Below the pieces are notes generated by a model. The model ran no database searches and was not told the origin of the DNA. It was given only the letters and a program-made list of their open reading frames with translations. From contig CP053716.1 of NCBI GenBank assembly GCA_013201155.1, positions 186,001-250,000 on the forward strand: a stretch of 64,000 nucleotides of DNA, in the 5' to 3' direction. Source of the DNA: Berryella wangjianweii. Its GTDB lineage: Bacteria; Actinomycetota; Coriobacteriia; Coriobacteriales; Eggerthellaceae. Numbering within the stretch: the first letter of the stretch is position 1; each line of letters opens with the position of its first letter. This document shows positions 53,202 through 62,204 of this stretch, in pieces. A program made the translations under genes and the position numbers.

Positions 53202-54821
53202 CTACGCCTTCGACAGCTGCACGTTGAAGGCCATGCACGACGGGCAGGTGGCCATGCCGCCCAGCGCCGTCTCGCGCAGCTCGGCCGGCAGAGCGCGGCC
53301 CACGCGGTACATGGCATCCACCGTTTCGTCGAAGGGGGCGATGTGCGCGATGCCCGCCAGCGCGCATTGAGCTGCGATCAGGGCATTCGACGCCGCTGAG
53401 GCGTTGCGCATCTGGCAGGGCGCCTCCACCAGCCCCCCGATGGGGTCGCACACCATGCCCAGCGTATTGCTGATCGCCGTGCTGGCTGCGTGCAGGCAGG
53501 CGGCAGGCGACGCCCCCATTAGCTCGGCTGCGGCGCTGGCCGCCATGGCGCTGGCGCTGCCGATCTCGGCCTGGCAGCCGCCCTCGGCGCCGGCCACCGT
53601 GGCGTTGCGGGTGATCAGATAGCCGATGGCGCCCGCGTTCAGAACCGCGTCGCGCATCTGCCGGTGGCTGAAGGAGAAGGTGTCCTGCAGGGCCATCAGC
53701 ACGGCGGGCAGCACGCCCGAGGATCCCGCCGTGGGCGCGGCCACGATGCAGCCCATCGAGGCGTTCGTTTCCATCACGGCCAGGGCATAGGCGCTCATGC
53801 GCCAGAACAGGGGGCTCAGCAGGCCCTTGTCGCCCAGCTGGGCCACCCTCTGCGCCTCGCCGCCGATCAGTCCGCCCATCGAGGGCGCGGCCTGGCTCAG
53901 GGGACGCGTGGCGCTTGCGCGCATCACCTGGAGCACGTGGTCGAGATACGCCTCGGTGGTCACCTCTTCTGCCGGCCGCGTGGACATCAGCGCCTCCTCG
54001 CGGTCGGCGAAGGCGCGGCTGATCGCCACGCCTTCCTCCCGGCAGTAGGCCAGCAGCTCCTCGGCGTTGGCGAAGTCCAGTTGCTGGAAGGTTTTCCTGG
54101 CGCTGGCGGGGTACATCACCGGGGTTATGGCGTCGGCTGGGCGGCTGAGGCTGGGGGCGGGGATGAACCGCACCGACTTGATGGCGGGGAACTCCAGGAT
54201 GCGCGCGATCACCTCGTCGCTTACCACGTCGTCCAGCTCCAGCACGGTGAAGGCGTCGCCAGCCTTCTCGGTGCGATGCAGGCGCACGGTGCCGATGTTC
54301 ACCCCGCGCCCGCTCAGGCACGCGGTGATGTGGGCCAGCACGCCCGGCGCGTCGTCCTGGTACACGATCATGTTGTGATAGGCGCCCGTCACGTCCACGT
54401 CGATGCCGTCGATGCGCACGATCTTGGCCGCGCCGCCGCCGATGGAGACGCCGCGCACCTCCATGAAGTCGCCGCGCTCATCCCTCACGCGCACGTCCAC
54501 GGTGTTGGGGTGGGTGACCTCGGTGACGGTGTCAGGCGAGATCGTCACGTCCACGCCCATGTCAGCGGCCAGGTCGAAGGCCTCGCGCAGGCGCTCGTCG
54601 TCGGGCAGGCAGCCCAGAATGCCCGCCGTCAGGGCCCGGTCGGTGCCGTGTCCGCGATAGGTATGCGCGAACGAGCCGTACAGCACGAACTCCACCGCGC
54701 ATGGCGGGGCGCTGAGCAGGCTGCGGGCCATCAGCGCGATGCGGCAGGCCCCCGCGGTGTGCGATGACGAGGGGCCGATCATGATGGGTCCGATCACGTC
54801 GCGCAATCCCAGCGGCTTCAT
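53202..54821 (-). CDS. sdaA: L-serine ammonia-lyase (dehydratase), fused beta and alpha chains
   Basis: A 539-residue iron-sulfur L-serine dehydratase that turns serine into pyruvate and ammonia. The beta-chain half (1 to about 215) has IGPSSSHTAGACRIA near 15 and an ACT-like domain (about 140-215). The alpha-chain half carries the cluster cysteines in MGCIVAAPTAGSSGVLP, CDPIGGLVEAPC and CPSC. Fusion of both chains in one protein is seen in many bacteria. AAAGGAG precedes the ATG at 54821; a minus-strand TATGAT -10 lies some 50 bases upstream. The gene stands alone. Confidence 0.93.
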   Translation of the reverse strand: MKPLGLRDVIGPIMIGPSSSHTAGACRIALMARSLLSAPPCAVEFVLYGSFAHTYRGHGTDRALTAGILGCLPDDERLREAFDLAADMGVDVTISPDTVTEVTHPNTVDVRVRDERGDFMEVRGVSIGGGAAKIVRIDGIDVDVTGAYHNMIVYQDDAPGVLAHITACLSGRGVNIGTVRLHRTEKAGDAFTVLELDDVVSDEVIARILEFPAIKSVRFIPAPSLSRPADAITPVMYPASARKTFQQLDFANAEELLAYCREEGVAISRAFADREEALMSTRPAEEVTTEAYLDHVLQVMRASATRPLSQAAPSMGGLIGGEAQRVAQLGDKGLLSPLFWRMSAYALAVMETNASMGCIVAAPTAGSSGVLPAVLMALQDTFSFSHRQMRDAVLNAGAIGYLITRNATVAGAEGGCQAEIGSASAMAASAAAELMGASPAACLHAASTAISNTLGMVCDPIGGLVEAPCQMRNASAASNALIAAQCALAGIAHIAPFDETVDAMYRVGRALPAELRETALGGMATCPSCMAFNVQLSKA

Positions 54822-55078
54822 GAGGGCTCCTTTCGGGAGGGAGGTTCGCCGTTCGCAGCTATCATAGCCGCGTTGCCCTCGTGCGCGCGGCGTCTTCGCC
54901 GTGCGGTTGGCATCGCGGCGGCTGCGGTTGCCGCACCGCCTCGGTGGCGCATTCATTATTACGAACCTCTTTCAACCCTTCAAGATCAGCCATGCTTAAC
55001 TTATGGTTGAATGCTGGTGACCCGATTTCGCCTTGCCCGTGCTGGGTGAGGCTCGATGACATTCAAGGACGCTTGCTT

Positions 55079-56815
55079 ATGATGGATAAACGGCTGCTCT
55101 CGCTGGTGCCCGAGGCGATGAGGCACGTGCTTGCCACCGTGGGGTGGCAGTGGTTCGGCCTGCTGGCGAACATCGCCTTGGTGTGGGGCGTGGTGGATGT
55201 TCTGGTGTCGGCCGCCGCGCAGGGCATGGACGCGGTCGTGCGCAACCTTCCGCTGATCGCCCTGGCCCTGGCGGGCAAGGTGGCCGCCTCGATTCTGTCG
55301 CAGCGGTCCAGCTTCAGGGCATCCGAGCGGATCAAGTTCGTTCTGCGCGAGAAGATATACCGCAAGCTCATGCGCCTGGGGCCCTCCTATACCGAGCATG
55401 TGGCGACCGCCGAGGTGGTGCAGGTGTCGGTTGAGGGAACCGAGCAGTTGGAAACCTACTTCGGCCAGTTCCTTCCCCAGCTGTTCTACGCCGTGGCGGC
55501 CCCCCTCACGCTGTTCGTCGTCGTGCTGCCCCTGAGCTGGCAGGCTGCGGTGGTGCTGTTGGTGTTCGTGCCGCTGATTCCCCTCACCATCATGATGGTG
55601 CAGAAGATCGCCGCGCGTCTTCTGTCGAAGTACTGGGACCAGTACACCCAGCTGGGAGACGGTTTCCTTGAGAATCTTCAGGGCCTGACCACGCTGAAGG
55701 TGTACGGCGCCGATGCGGCGCGTCACGAGCGCATGAATGCCGATGCCGAGCACTTCCGCGTGATCACCATGAAGGTGCTGCGGATGCAGCTGAACTCGAT
55801 CGTCATCATGGACGCCGTTGCGCTGGGCGGCGCGGCCGCCGGCATAGGCGTGGCGCTGTTCCAGTGGGCCGACGGCGCGCTTCCCTGGGCGTCGTTTTTG
55901 CTGATCGTGCTGCTGTCGGCCGAGTTCTTCCTTCCCATGCGCACTCTGGGGTCGTTCTTCCACATCGCCATGAACGGCATGGCCGCCAGCAAGAAGATAT
56001 TCCGGCTGCTGGCCGCTCCCGAGCCCCCCGCGCGCACCGCCGAGGCGCGTCCCGGCGATGCGGTGACCCTTGACCACGTGAGCTTCGGCTACGACGACGA
56101 GCGCACCGTGCTGCACGACGTCAGCCTGTCGGTGCCGCGCACGGGCCTGGTGGCCGTGGTGGGCGCCTCGGGCAGCGGCAAGAGCACCGTGGCGCACCTG
56201 ATGGCAGGCGGATCCGAGCGTTATCGGGGTGACGTGCTGATCGGTGCGAACCAGGTGCGCGACATCTCGGAGGACAGCCTCGCGCGCCACATGACCACGG
56301 TGCGGATCGGCAGCTACCTGTTCGCGGGAACCGTGCGCTCGAACCTGGCCATGGCGAACCCTCAGGCCGGCGACGAGCAGATGTGGGCGGCGCTCGATTC
56401 CGCCGCGCTCAGCGACTTCCTGCGCGGCCAGCAGGGCCTTGACACGCCGATCGACGACGAGGGCGCGAACCTCTCGGGCGGCCAGCGTCAGCGCCTTGCC
56501 CTGGCCCGCGCCCTGCTGCACGACTCCGACCTGTACGTGTTCGACGAGGCCACCAGCAACATCGATGTGGAGTCGGAGGAGCGCATCATGGATGTGGTGG
56601 CCGCGCTTGCCCAGGTGAAGGCCGTGGTGGTGATCTCGCACCGCCTGGCCAACGTGGTGGGGGCCGATTGCATCCACGTGCTTGAGCAGGGACGCTTGGT
56701 GGGGTCGGGCACGCACGAGCAGCTGCTGGATTCGTGTTCGGCCTACGAGCGGCTGTGGAGCAGTCAGCGAGCGCTTGAGCAGTACCGTGGAGGTGATCGC
56801 CATGAGGCACGATAG
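55079..56815 (+). CDS. CydD-like ABC exporter subunit (fused permease-ATPase)
   Basis: A 578-residue half-transporter with six helices (about 1-320) and an ATPase domain with GASGSGKST near 365, signature NLSGGQRQR and DEATSNID. It is the first of a heterodimeric pair with the next gene, which begins before this one stops (14-base overlap). The arrangement and Walker/TM features resemble CydDC thiol exporters, but a multidrug-type exporter is possible. Two ATGs (55079 and 55082) follow AAGGA. Confidence 0.85.
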   Translation: MMDKRLLSLVPEAMRHVLATVGWQWFGLLANIALVWGVVDVLVSAAAQGMDAVVRNLPLIALALAGKVAASILSQRSSFRASERIKFVLREKIYRKLMRLGPSYTEHVATAEVVQVSVEGTEQLETYFGQFLPQLFYAVAAPLTLFVVVLPLSWQAAVVLLVFVPLIPLTIMMVQKIAARLLSKYWDQYTQLGDGFLENLQGLTTLKVYGADAARHERMNADAEHFRVITMKVLRMQLNSIVIMDAVALGGAAAGIGVALFQWADGALPWASFLLIVLLSAEFFLPMRTLGSFFHIAMNGMAASKKIFRLLAAPEPPARTAEARPGDAVTLDHVSFGYDDERTVLHDVSLSVPRTGLVAVVGASGSGKSTVAHLMAGGSERYRGDVLIGANQVRDISEDSLARHMTTVRIGSYLFAGTVRSNLAMANPQAGDEQMWAALDSAALSDFLRGQQGLDTPIDDEGANLSGGQRQRLALARALLHDSDLYVFDEATSNIDVESEERIMDVVAALAQVKAVVVISHRLANVVGADCIHVLEQGRLVGSGTHEQLLDSCSAYERLWSSQRALEQYRGGDRHEAR

Positions 56816-58478
56816 CGCCCCTGCGCGCCAGAGCAGCGCGCGCACCATCGCGAAGATGCTGGGCCTGGTGGATTCGATGGTGGGCGTGATGCTGATGGCC
56901 ATCGCCACCGGCGTGCTGGGCTTTCTGTGCGCCATCTCGATTCCGGTGTTCGCCGTTCACGGGCTTCTGGCCCTGTCGGAGGGCGCTGACGACTACACCG
57001 TGACGGGCGTGGTGGTGGGCCTGGTGTTCTTCGCCCTTGCCCGCGCGGTGCTGCACTACGTGGAGCAGCTGTGCAACCACTACATCGCGTTCAAGCTGCT
57101 GGCGAACATCCGCGACAAGGTGTTCGCCGCCCTGAGGCGCCTGGCCCCGGCCAAGCTGGCGGGGGCCGACCGCGGCAGCCTGGTGTCGATGATCACCGCC
57201 GATGTGGAGCTGCTCGAGGTGTTCTACGCGCACACCATCTCGCCGGTGGCCATCGCGGTGCTGACCTCGGGCGTGATGCTGGGCTTCTTCTGCTGGATGG
57301 ACCCGGCGCTTGCCGTGGTGCCCGCCGTGGCCTACCTGGTGGTGGGCGCCGTGGTGCCGATCTGGGTGTATCGCAGCGCGGGCGATGCCGGCCTGCGGAT
57401 CCGCACCATGTCGGGCGCGCTGTCGAGCCTGGTGCTGGGCGGCCTGCGCGGCCTGCGCGAGGTGCGCCAGTACCATGCGGGCGAAGCGCACATCCGCCGC
57501 ATGCGCGAGGCGTCCGATGAGCTGCTGGGCCATCAGCGCGGCCTGCGCGAGCGCACCGGCGTGGCCATTGCGGCCACGAGCGCGCTGATCTTGGTGTTCA
57601 GCGTGGCCCAGCTGGCGTGGTGCGTGGCGCTGCTGGGTGCGGGCTCCATCGACGTCGGGCAGATGACCGTGGCCACGGTGGCCCTGTTCAGCTCGTTTGG
57701 CCCCGTGGTGGCCTTGGCCAACCTGGGTACCACCCTGCAGGGCACCATCGCCTCGGGCGCACGCGTGATCGGCATCCTTGAGGAGGAGCCGCTGGTGCAC
57801 GAGAACGTCGATGGCGTGGAGGCGCCCTTCACGGGAGCCACGGTGCGCGACGTGGACTTCAGCTACGGCGAGGAGCAGATCCTGCGGCAGGTGAGCGCCG
57901 ACATCCCGCAGGGAGCCATCGTGGGCGTGTCGGGCCGCAGCGGCTCGGGAAAGTCAACGCTGTGCCGCCTGCTGATGCGCTTCTGGGACGTCGATGCCGG
58001 GCGCATCGCCCTCGGCGAGGCCGACGTGCGCGACATGCGGACGTCGTGCCTGCGTCGTCTTGAGGCGTTCGTCGAGCAGGACACGCATCTGTTCCACGAC
58101 AGCATTCGCGACAACCTGCTGATGGTGCGTCCCGACGCCACGCCTGCTCAGCTTGAGGCCGCGTGCCGCGCGGCGTCGGTGCACGACTTCATCATGTCGC
58201 TGCCCCAGGGCTACGACACCATGGTGGGCGAGCTGGGCGACACGCTGTCGGGCGGCGAGCGTCAGCGCCTGGGTCTGGCGCGCGCCTTTCTGCACGATGC
58301 GCCGCTGCTGCTGCTGGACGAGCCCACCAGCAATCTGGACTCGCTGAACGAGGCGACCATCCTGAAGAGCCTGGTCGAGCAGCGCGCGGGCCGCACGGTG
58401 GTGCTGATCAGCCATCGTCAGAGCACCATGGCCGTGGCCGACCGGGTGATCGGCATGGACAACGGGCGGGTGAGCTAG
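56802..58478 (+). CDS. CydC-like ABC exporter subunit (fused permease-ATPase)
   Basis: A 558-residue partner of the preceding subunit, with the same plan: six helices (about 20-310), Walker A GRSGSGKST near 375, signature LSGGERQR and DEPTSNLD. The ATG at 56802 lies inside the end of the upstream gene with GGAGGTGATC before it, so the two are coupled. The YgbA-like gene follows after three bases, tying the exporter to that locus. Confidence 0.85.
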   Translation: MRHDSAPARQSSARTIAKMLGLVDSMVGVMLMAIATGVLGFLCAISIPVFAVHGLLALSEGADDYTVTGVVVGLVFFALARAVLHYVEQLCNHYIAFKLLANIRDKVFAALRRLAPAKLAGADRGSLVSMITADVELLEVFYAHTISPVAIAVLTSGVMLGFFCWMDPALAVVPAVAYLVVGAVVPIWVYRSAGDAGLRIRTMSGALSSLVLGGLRGLREVRQYHAGEAHIRRMREASDELLGHQRGLRERTGVAIAATSALILVFSVAQLAWCVALLGAGSIDVGQMTVATVALFSSFGPVVALANLGTTLQGTIASGARVIGILEEEPLVHENVDGVEAPFTGATVRDVDFSYGEEQILRQVSADIPQGAIVGVSGRSGSGKSTLCRLLMRFWDVDAGRIALGEADVRDMRTSCLRRLEAFVEQDTHLFHDSIRDNLLMVRPDATPAQLEAACRAASVHDFIMSLPQGYDTMVGELGDTLSGGERQRLGLARAFLHDAPLLLLDEPTSNLDSLNEATILKSLVEQRAGRTVVLISHRQSTMAVADRVIGMDNGRVS

Positions 58479-58481
58479 CCC

Positions 58482-58892
58482 ATGGCGTGCGGGAACGGGG
58501 CGGAGCCGTCGGTTCTGGCCGACGGAACGCAGGTCAGCGGCCCGTTGAGCGAGAATCAGCGTCAGGAGAAGCGCGATCGGGAGCTGCGCGTGGTGGGAAC
58601 CATGGTGGGCATCTACTGCCAGGGAAACCACGGCACGAGGCAGGGCGACCTGTGCGAGGAGTGCCGCGAGCTGCTGGCGTACGCCGCGCGGCGCATCGAT
58701 CGCTGTCCGGTAATCGACACGAAGACCTTCTGCTCCACCTGCGCGGTGCATTGCTACGCGCCCGAGCGTCGCGAGGCCATCCGCACCGTCATGCGCTATG
58801 CCGGGCCCCGTATGCTGCTGCGCGACCCCAAGGGGGCGCTTCGCCACCTGGCCGACGCCCGCGCCGCCGCCAAGCGGATGAGGGGGCGGTAG
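58482..58892 (+). CDS. Nitrous oxide-stimulated promoter (YgbA) family protein
   Basis: A 136-residue protein of the YgbA family, found under NO-responsive (NsrR-type) control in enterobacteria and needed for recovery from nitrosative stress there. The family's Cys/His set is present: Cys46, His50, Cys58, Cys61, Cys75, Cys84, Cys87, His90 and Cys91, with the typical RTVMRYAGPRML near 97-108. It probably binds metal. It starts three bases after the ABC exporter pair, so it is in the same transcript. This hints that the exporter also serves redox or NO stress (inference). Confidence 0.85.
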   Translation: MACGNGAEPSVLADGTQVSGPLSENQRQEKRDRELRVVGTMVGIYCQGNHGTRQGDLCEECRELLAYAARRIDRCPVIDTKTFCSTCAVHCYAPERREAIRTVMRYAGPRMLLRDPKGALRHLADARAAAKRMRGR

Positions 58893-58938
58893 GGCGCGAA
58901 CGGCTCGCGACGGGTTGTATGAAGCCTTCTTCGCGCGC

Positions 58939-58966
58939 TTCTGCCCGAGTGACCAAGGGGTATACT
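58939..58966 (+). promoter_or_regulatory. Putative corA promoter
   Basis: TTCTGC (58939-58944), a 16-base spacer and TATACT (58961-58966), about 53 bases before the start codon. Confidence 0.5.
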
Positions 58967-59018
58967 CGTGCGGTACGCGTCAGAGCGCCCTGCGGGGCCC
59001 GGCATCGAAGGAGGGTGC

Positions 59019-59972
59019 ATGATCGAGTGCTTCAAGACCGGTCCCGAGGGAACCGTGCAGGTGCCCAGTCCGGTGCCCGGATGCTGGATCAGCGTGGTGT
59101 CGCCTGACCAGCACGAGCGTGCCTGGCTGGAGGATGAGATCGGCGTGGTGCCCGAGTTCGTGCGCTCGGCCTTCGACCCCGAGGAGAGCTCGCACACCGA
59201 CTTCGACGACGACACGCGTCAGGCGCTGGTCATCGTGGACTGCCCCGTGATCGAGGACGACCAGGAAAGCGACGACCCCTCGGCGGTGCAGTACGAGACC
59301 CAGCCGCTCACCCTGCTGTTCGTGCCCGAGCGCGACATGCTGATCACGGTGAGCCTGCGTCGCAACGAGACCATCGAGATGTTCTCGTCGGGGCGCATGC
59401 GCAACGTGAACACCAACCAGCGCGCCCGCCTGCTGCTGCAGATGCTGCTCCACATATCGCAGCGCTATCTGCAGTGCCTGCGCAACATCGACCGTCAGTT
59501 CAACCGCAACGAGAAGATCCTGCGCGAGACGCTGCGCGATGAGGAGCTCATCAAGATGCTGGGCTTCCAGAAGTCGCTGGTGTACTTCTCCACCTCGCTG
59601 AAGGCCGACGAGGCCACGCTGATGCGCATCAAGAGCCGGCACATCATCAGACTCTACGAAGAGGACGAGGACCTGCTGGACGACGTGTTCATCGAGATTC
59701 GCCAGGCCATCGAGATGGCCAACATCTACACGAACATCCTTGAGGGCACCATGGACACCTTCGGCACGATCATCACCAACAACGTGAATCAGGTGATGCG
59801 CACCCTCACCGTGGTGATGCTGGTGTTCTCGGTTCCCACCATCGTGTTCAGCTTCTACGGAATGAACGTTGACGACCTGCCGCTGTCGTTTACCTGGCTT
59901 GAGCCGATCGGGCTCACCGTGTGCCTGATGCTGCTGGCCTTGGGCGTGCTGCGGCGAAAGCGGATCATCTAA
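59019..59972 (+). CDS. corA: CorA-family magnesium/divalent cation channel
   Basis: A 317-residue CorA-type channel. A cytoplasmic alpha/beta domain and long stalk helix precede two C-terminal membrane helices (about 262-282 and 291-310). The selectivity signature Gly-Met-Asn is in FYGMN near 281, and the tail is basic (RRKRII). The pentameric channel moves Mg2+ or another divalent ion inward. AAGGAGG precedes the ATG at 59019. Confidence 0.93.
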   Translation: MIECFKTGPEGTVQVPSPVPGCWISVVSPDQHERAWLEDEIGVVPEFVRSAFDPEESSHTDFDDDTRQALVIVDCPVIEDDQESDDPSAVQYETQPLTLLFVPERDMLITVSLRRNETIEMFSSGRMRNVNTNQRARLLLQMLLHISQRYLQCLRNIDRQFNRNEKILRETLRDEELIKMLGFQKSLVYFSTSLKADEATLMRIKSRHIIRLYEEDEDLLDDVFIEIRQAIEMANIYTNILEGTMDTFGTIITNNVNQVMRTLTVVMLVFSVPTIVFSFYGMNVDDLPLSFTWLEPIGLTVCLMLLALGVLRRKRII

Positions 59973-60104
59973 AGCGCCGCTTCGTCAGGTGAAGCACCTC
60001 CTTCGTCAGGCGCGATGCGTCGGCTCCGTCGAGGGAGCCCCGCGGCCCCGCCGCCGGCGGCGCCTCGCGTGCGCGGTTCGCTTGCGGGCGAATGGACGAT
60101 GGCG

Positions 60105-60428
60105 CTACGAATCCGCGCGCCCTTCAGCTGAGCTGCATCCAGGGTGATTCTCTCGGCTGGGTGGCTGAGGGCGCTCCGGTTTCTGCTCGTTCGCGGAGCC
60201 CCCTCCCTTGCCGGTTCGGGCGCAGATGCGCTTCGCCAGGCGCGTCATGTGCGGCGGCAGCAGGTAGGAGAGGGGAAAGGCCAGGCAGAAGGCGATCGCC
60301 CATCCGCGCACCCAGATGAAGGGGAAGCGCTCGCCGAGGCCCGTGTTCACAACGCTCATCACGAACGAGATCGCCGCCGATATGCACAGTGCCGACAGGG
60401 CCGACGCCACCAGTCGCTCTCGTCTCAT
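60105..60428 (-). CDS. DUF2798 family membrane protein
   Basis: A 107-residue protein with two membrane helices (about 8-30 and 40-60) and the family stretch FIWVRGWAIAFCLAFPLSYLLPP. A polar tail of 35 residues follows. Function unknown. Its ATG overlaps the cobC stop (ATGA) and GGAGG lies inside cobC, so it is translated as the last gene of the cobalamin operon, though no B12 role is known for the family. Confidence 0.75.
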   Translation of the reverse strand: MRRERLVASALSALCISAAISFVMSVVNTGLGERFPFIWVRGWAIAFCLAFPLSYLLPPHMTRLAKRICARTGKGGGSANEQKPERPQPPSRENHPGCSSAEGRADS

Positions 60429-61117
60429 GCGTGCGCCTCCTTCGCTGGCTCGGCGGCTCGTCGCTGCGCGCGGGCCGGGGTTGGGCGGCTTGCGCTCGCA
60501 TCGCGGCCCTCCCAGCCCAGAGGCGCCAGCTCCCCGATGCGCGTGAGGCGACGGTCCGTCACGCCCAGCCATCCGGCGCAGTGCGGCGGCCTGGCGGCGA
60601 AGTAGTCGCACGGCGGGTCGGCCAGCGCCGCGAGGGCTGCCATGGCCGTTCCCGCATGGGCCACGATCACCACCAGGTCGGCGCCGCGTGCGGCTTCCTC
60701 CGCCACGATGCGCCGCAGGCAGGACACCGTGCGCGCCGTCAGGTCCGAGCGCCCCTCGCCGCAAGGGCAGGGTTGCGTGCAGCCGCCCTCCACCCATGCG
60801 CGGTAGCGAGGGTCGTCGCTCAGCTGCGTGAACGTCTTTCCCTCGAAGACGCCGAAGTTCATTTCGTTCAGGTCGGCGTGGCGGATGATGCGCGCAGAGG
60901 GGAAGAGCGCCCGCGCCGTTTCATGCGTGCGCGAAAGCGTGCTGGCATGAATGCGATCGGGCGGCCCTCCCAACCGCTCAAGCCGGCTGCGGATGGCCGC
61001 GCGCGCCGCGTGGGCTTCGTCAAGGCCCCGCTGGTCCAAGGGCTCGTCCGTGCATCCCAGGTAGGTGCGCGCGCGGTTGGCGGGCGTGGCGGCGTGTCGC
61101 AGCAGGGCTAGGCGCAT
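60425..61117 (-). CDS. cobC: Histidine phosphatase, probable alpha-ribazole phosphatase CobC
   Basis: A 230-residue histidine phosphatase with the catalytic LLRHAATPANRARTYLG motif (His at about 7) and a second His in VIVAHAGTAMAAL near 150. In this operon it most likely removes phosphate from alpha-ribazole phosphate or adenosylcobalamin phosphate, the last step of nucleotide-loop assembly. A Cys-rich patch (CTQPCPCGEG) near 115 is unusual. AGGAGG precedes the ATG at 61117. It overlaps both neighbours. Confidence 0.82.
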   Translation of the reverse strand: MRLALLRHAATPANRARTYLGCTDEPLDQRGLDEAHAARAAIRSRLERLGGPPDRIHASTLSRTHETARALFPSARIIRHADLNEMNFGVFEGKTFTQLSDDPRYRAWVEGGCTQPCPCGEGRSDLTARTVSCLRRIVAEEAARGADLVVIVAHAGTAMAALAALADPPCDYFAARPPHCAGWLGVTDRRLTRIGELAPLGWEGRDASASRPTPARAQRRAAEPAKEAHA

Positions 61118-61437
61118 GGGCCCTCCTGCAGGGGCAGGGGGATGCCGCAGCACATCAGCACCACGCGCTCGGCCCGCATGGCCAGGTGCTGCTGCACGCG
61201 TCCCGCGCGGTCGCGCTGTCGCCGCTCGCGCGCGCTCGACGGCACCACGCCGCGCTGGATATCGCCCATCGCCACGACCCTCATGCCGGCCAGATATTCC
61301 ATCAGGGCGTTCAGGCCGTCTTCGTCGGTTTGGGCCACCAGCAGCTCGGCGTCGTCCGCCACGGCGTCTGCGGGAAGCCCCAGGCTGCGCAGGTACGTGG
61401 TCTTCCCCGAGAATCGCGGCCCCAGCACCAGGATCAT
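61108..61437 (-). CDS. Short CobU-like P-loop protein
   Basis: A 109-residue protein that begins with the P-loop GPRFSGKT (6-13) and ends with a segment that follows the C-terminus of CobU: GDIQRGVVPSSARERRQRDRAG then a hydrophobic strand and GIPLPL. Full-length CobU is about 180 residues, and the middle region with the guanylylation site is missing. It may be a degenerate paralog or a specialised cobinamide kinase-like protein. It begins in an ATGA overlap with cobS and ends ten bases inside cobC. The ribosome site is weak. Confidence 0.7.
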   Translation of the reverse strand: MILVLGPRFSGKTTYLRSLGLPADAVADDAELLVAQTDEDGLNALMEYLAGMRVVAMGDIQRGVVPSSARERRQRDRAGRVQQHLAMRAERVVLMCCGIPLPLQEGPCA

Positions 61438-62204
61438 AGGAGGCCCCCCAGCCCCAGGGCGCACAGGCAGGCCATGAGGGCTAGCTCGGTCGCTTGCAGG
61501 TGAAAGCCCGCCACATCGCCCGTCATGCCGCCGAACGACCTGCGGGAGAAGGGCCCCAGGCTTGCCAGCAGCGCCGCTGTCACGGCAACCAGGGCCGCTC
61601 CCGCCAGAGGGTGCAGGACGACGGTCGCGCCCGCCGTCGCCACCGACAGCACGATCGCCACCGGTCGCGCCGCCGCAGCCGCCTGGCGCTGTTGCTCGGC
61701 CAGCATGCCTGTGTCCGCGGCGCGGGGCAGGAACAGCACCGCCAGCGCGGTGGAGCAGCGGCTCAGCACGAACGCCAGGCACAGCAGGGGTCCCGCCGCC
61801 TGCATCTCGACCAGCTGCGCTGATAGCGCGAACTGGGCGATCAGATACAGCCCCGCAGCCATCACCGCGAAGGCCCCCACGTGAGGGTCCTTCATGATCG
61901 CGCGCCGGCGCTCGGCGTCAGTGCAGCTTGCTTGCGCGTCGGCCACGTCCATCAGGCCGTCGAAGTGGATGCCGCCCGTGATCAGCAGCGGCAGGGCCAC
62001 GGGCCCCAGGGCGACCAGCCATGCGGAGGCTCCCAGGGCCTGGCCTGCGGCCATCCACGCCCACACGGCCCCGCCTATCACCAGGCCCACCAGCGGCAGG
62101 CCTGCCATGGCCAGGCGCAGGTGGGCGGGCTTCCAGGGGCCAAGGGGCAGGGGGATGCGCGAGAACAGGCGAAATGCCGACAGCAGCGATACGAGGCCCC
62201 TCAT
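61434..62204 (-). CDS. cobS: Adenosylcobinamide-GDP ribazoletransferase
   Basis: A 256-residue integral membrane enzyme joining adenosylcobinamide-GDP to alpha-ribazole. The family motifs are FSRIPLP near 15-21, GGIHFDGLMDVADA near 77-90 with the acidic metal-binding residues, MKDPHVGAFAV near 103, and GGMTGDVAGFHLQATEL near the end. Length matches CobS (about 250). AAGGGAG precedes the ATG at 62204, which overlaps the cobU stop. Confidence 0.93.
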   Translation of the reverse strand: MRGLVSLLSAFRLFSRIPLPLGPWKPAHLRLAMAGLPLVGLVIGGAVWAWMAAGQALGASAWLVALGPVALPLLITGGIHFDGLMDVADAQASCTDAERRRAIMKDPHVGAFAVMAAGLYLIAQFALSAQLVEMQAAGPLLCLAFVLSRCSTALAVLFLPRAADTGMLAEQQRQAAAAARPVAIVLSVATAGATVVLHPLAGAALVAVTAALLASLGPFSRRSFGGMTGDVAGFHLQATELALMACLCALGLGGLL

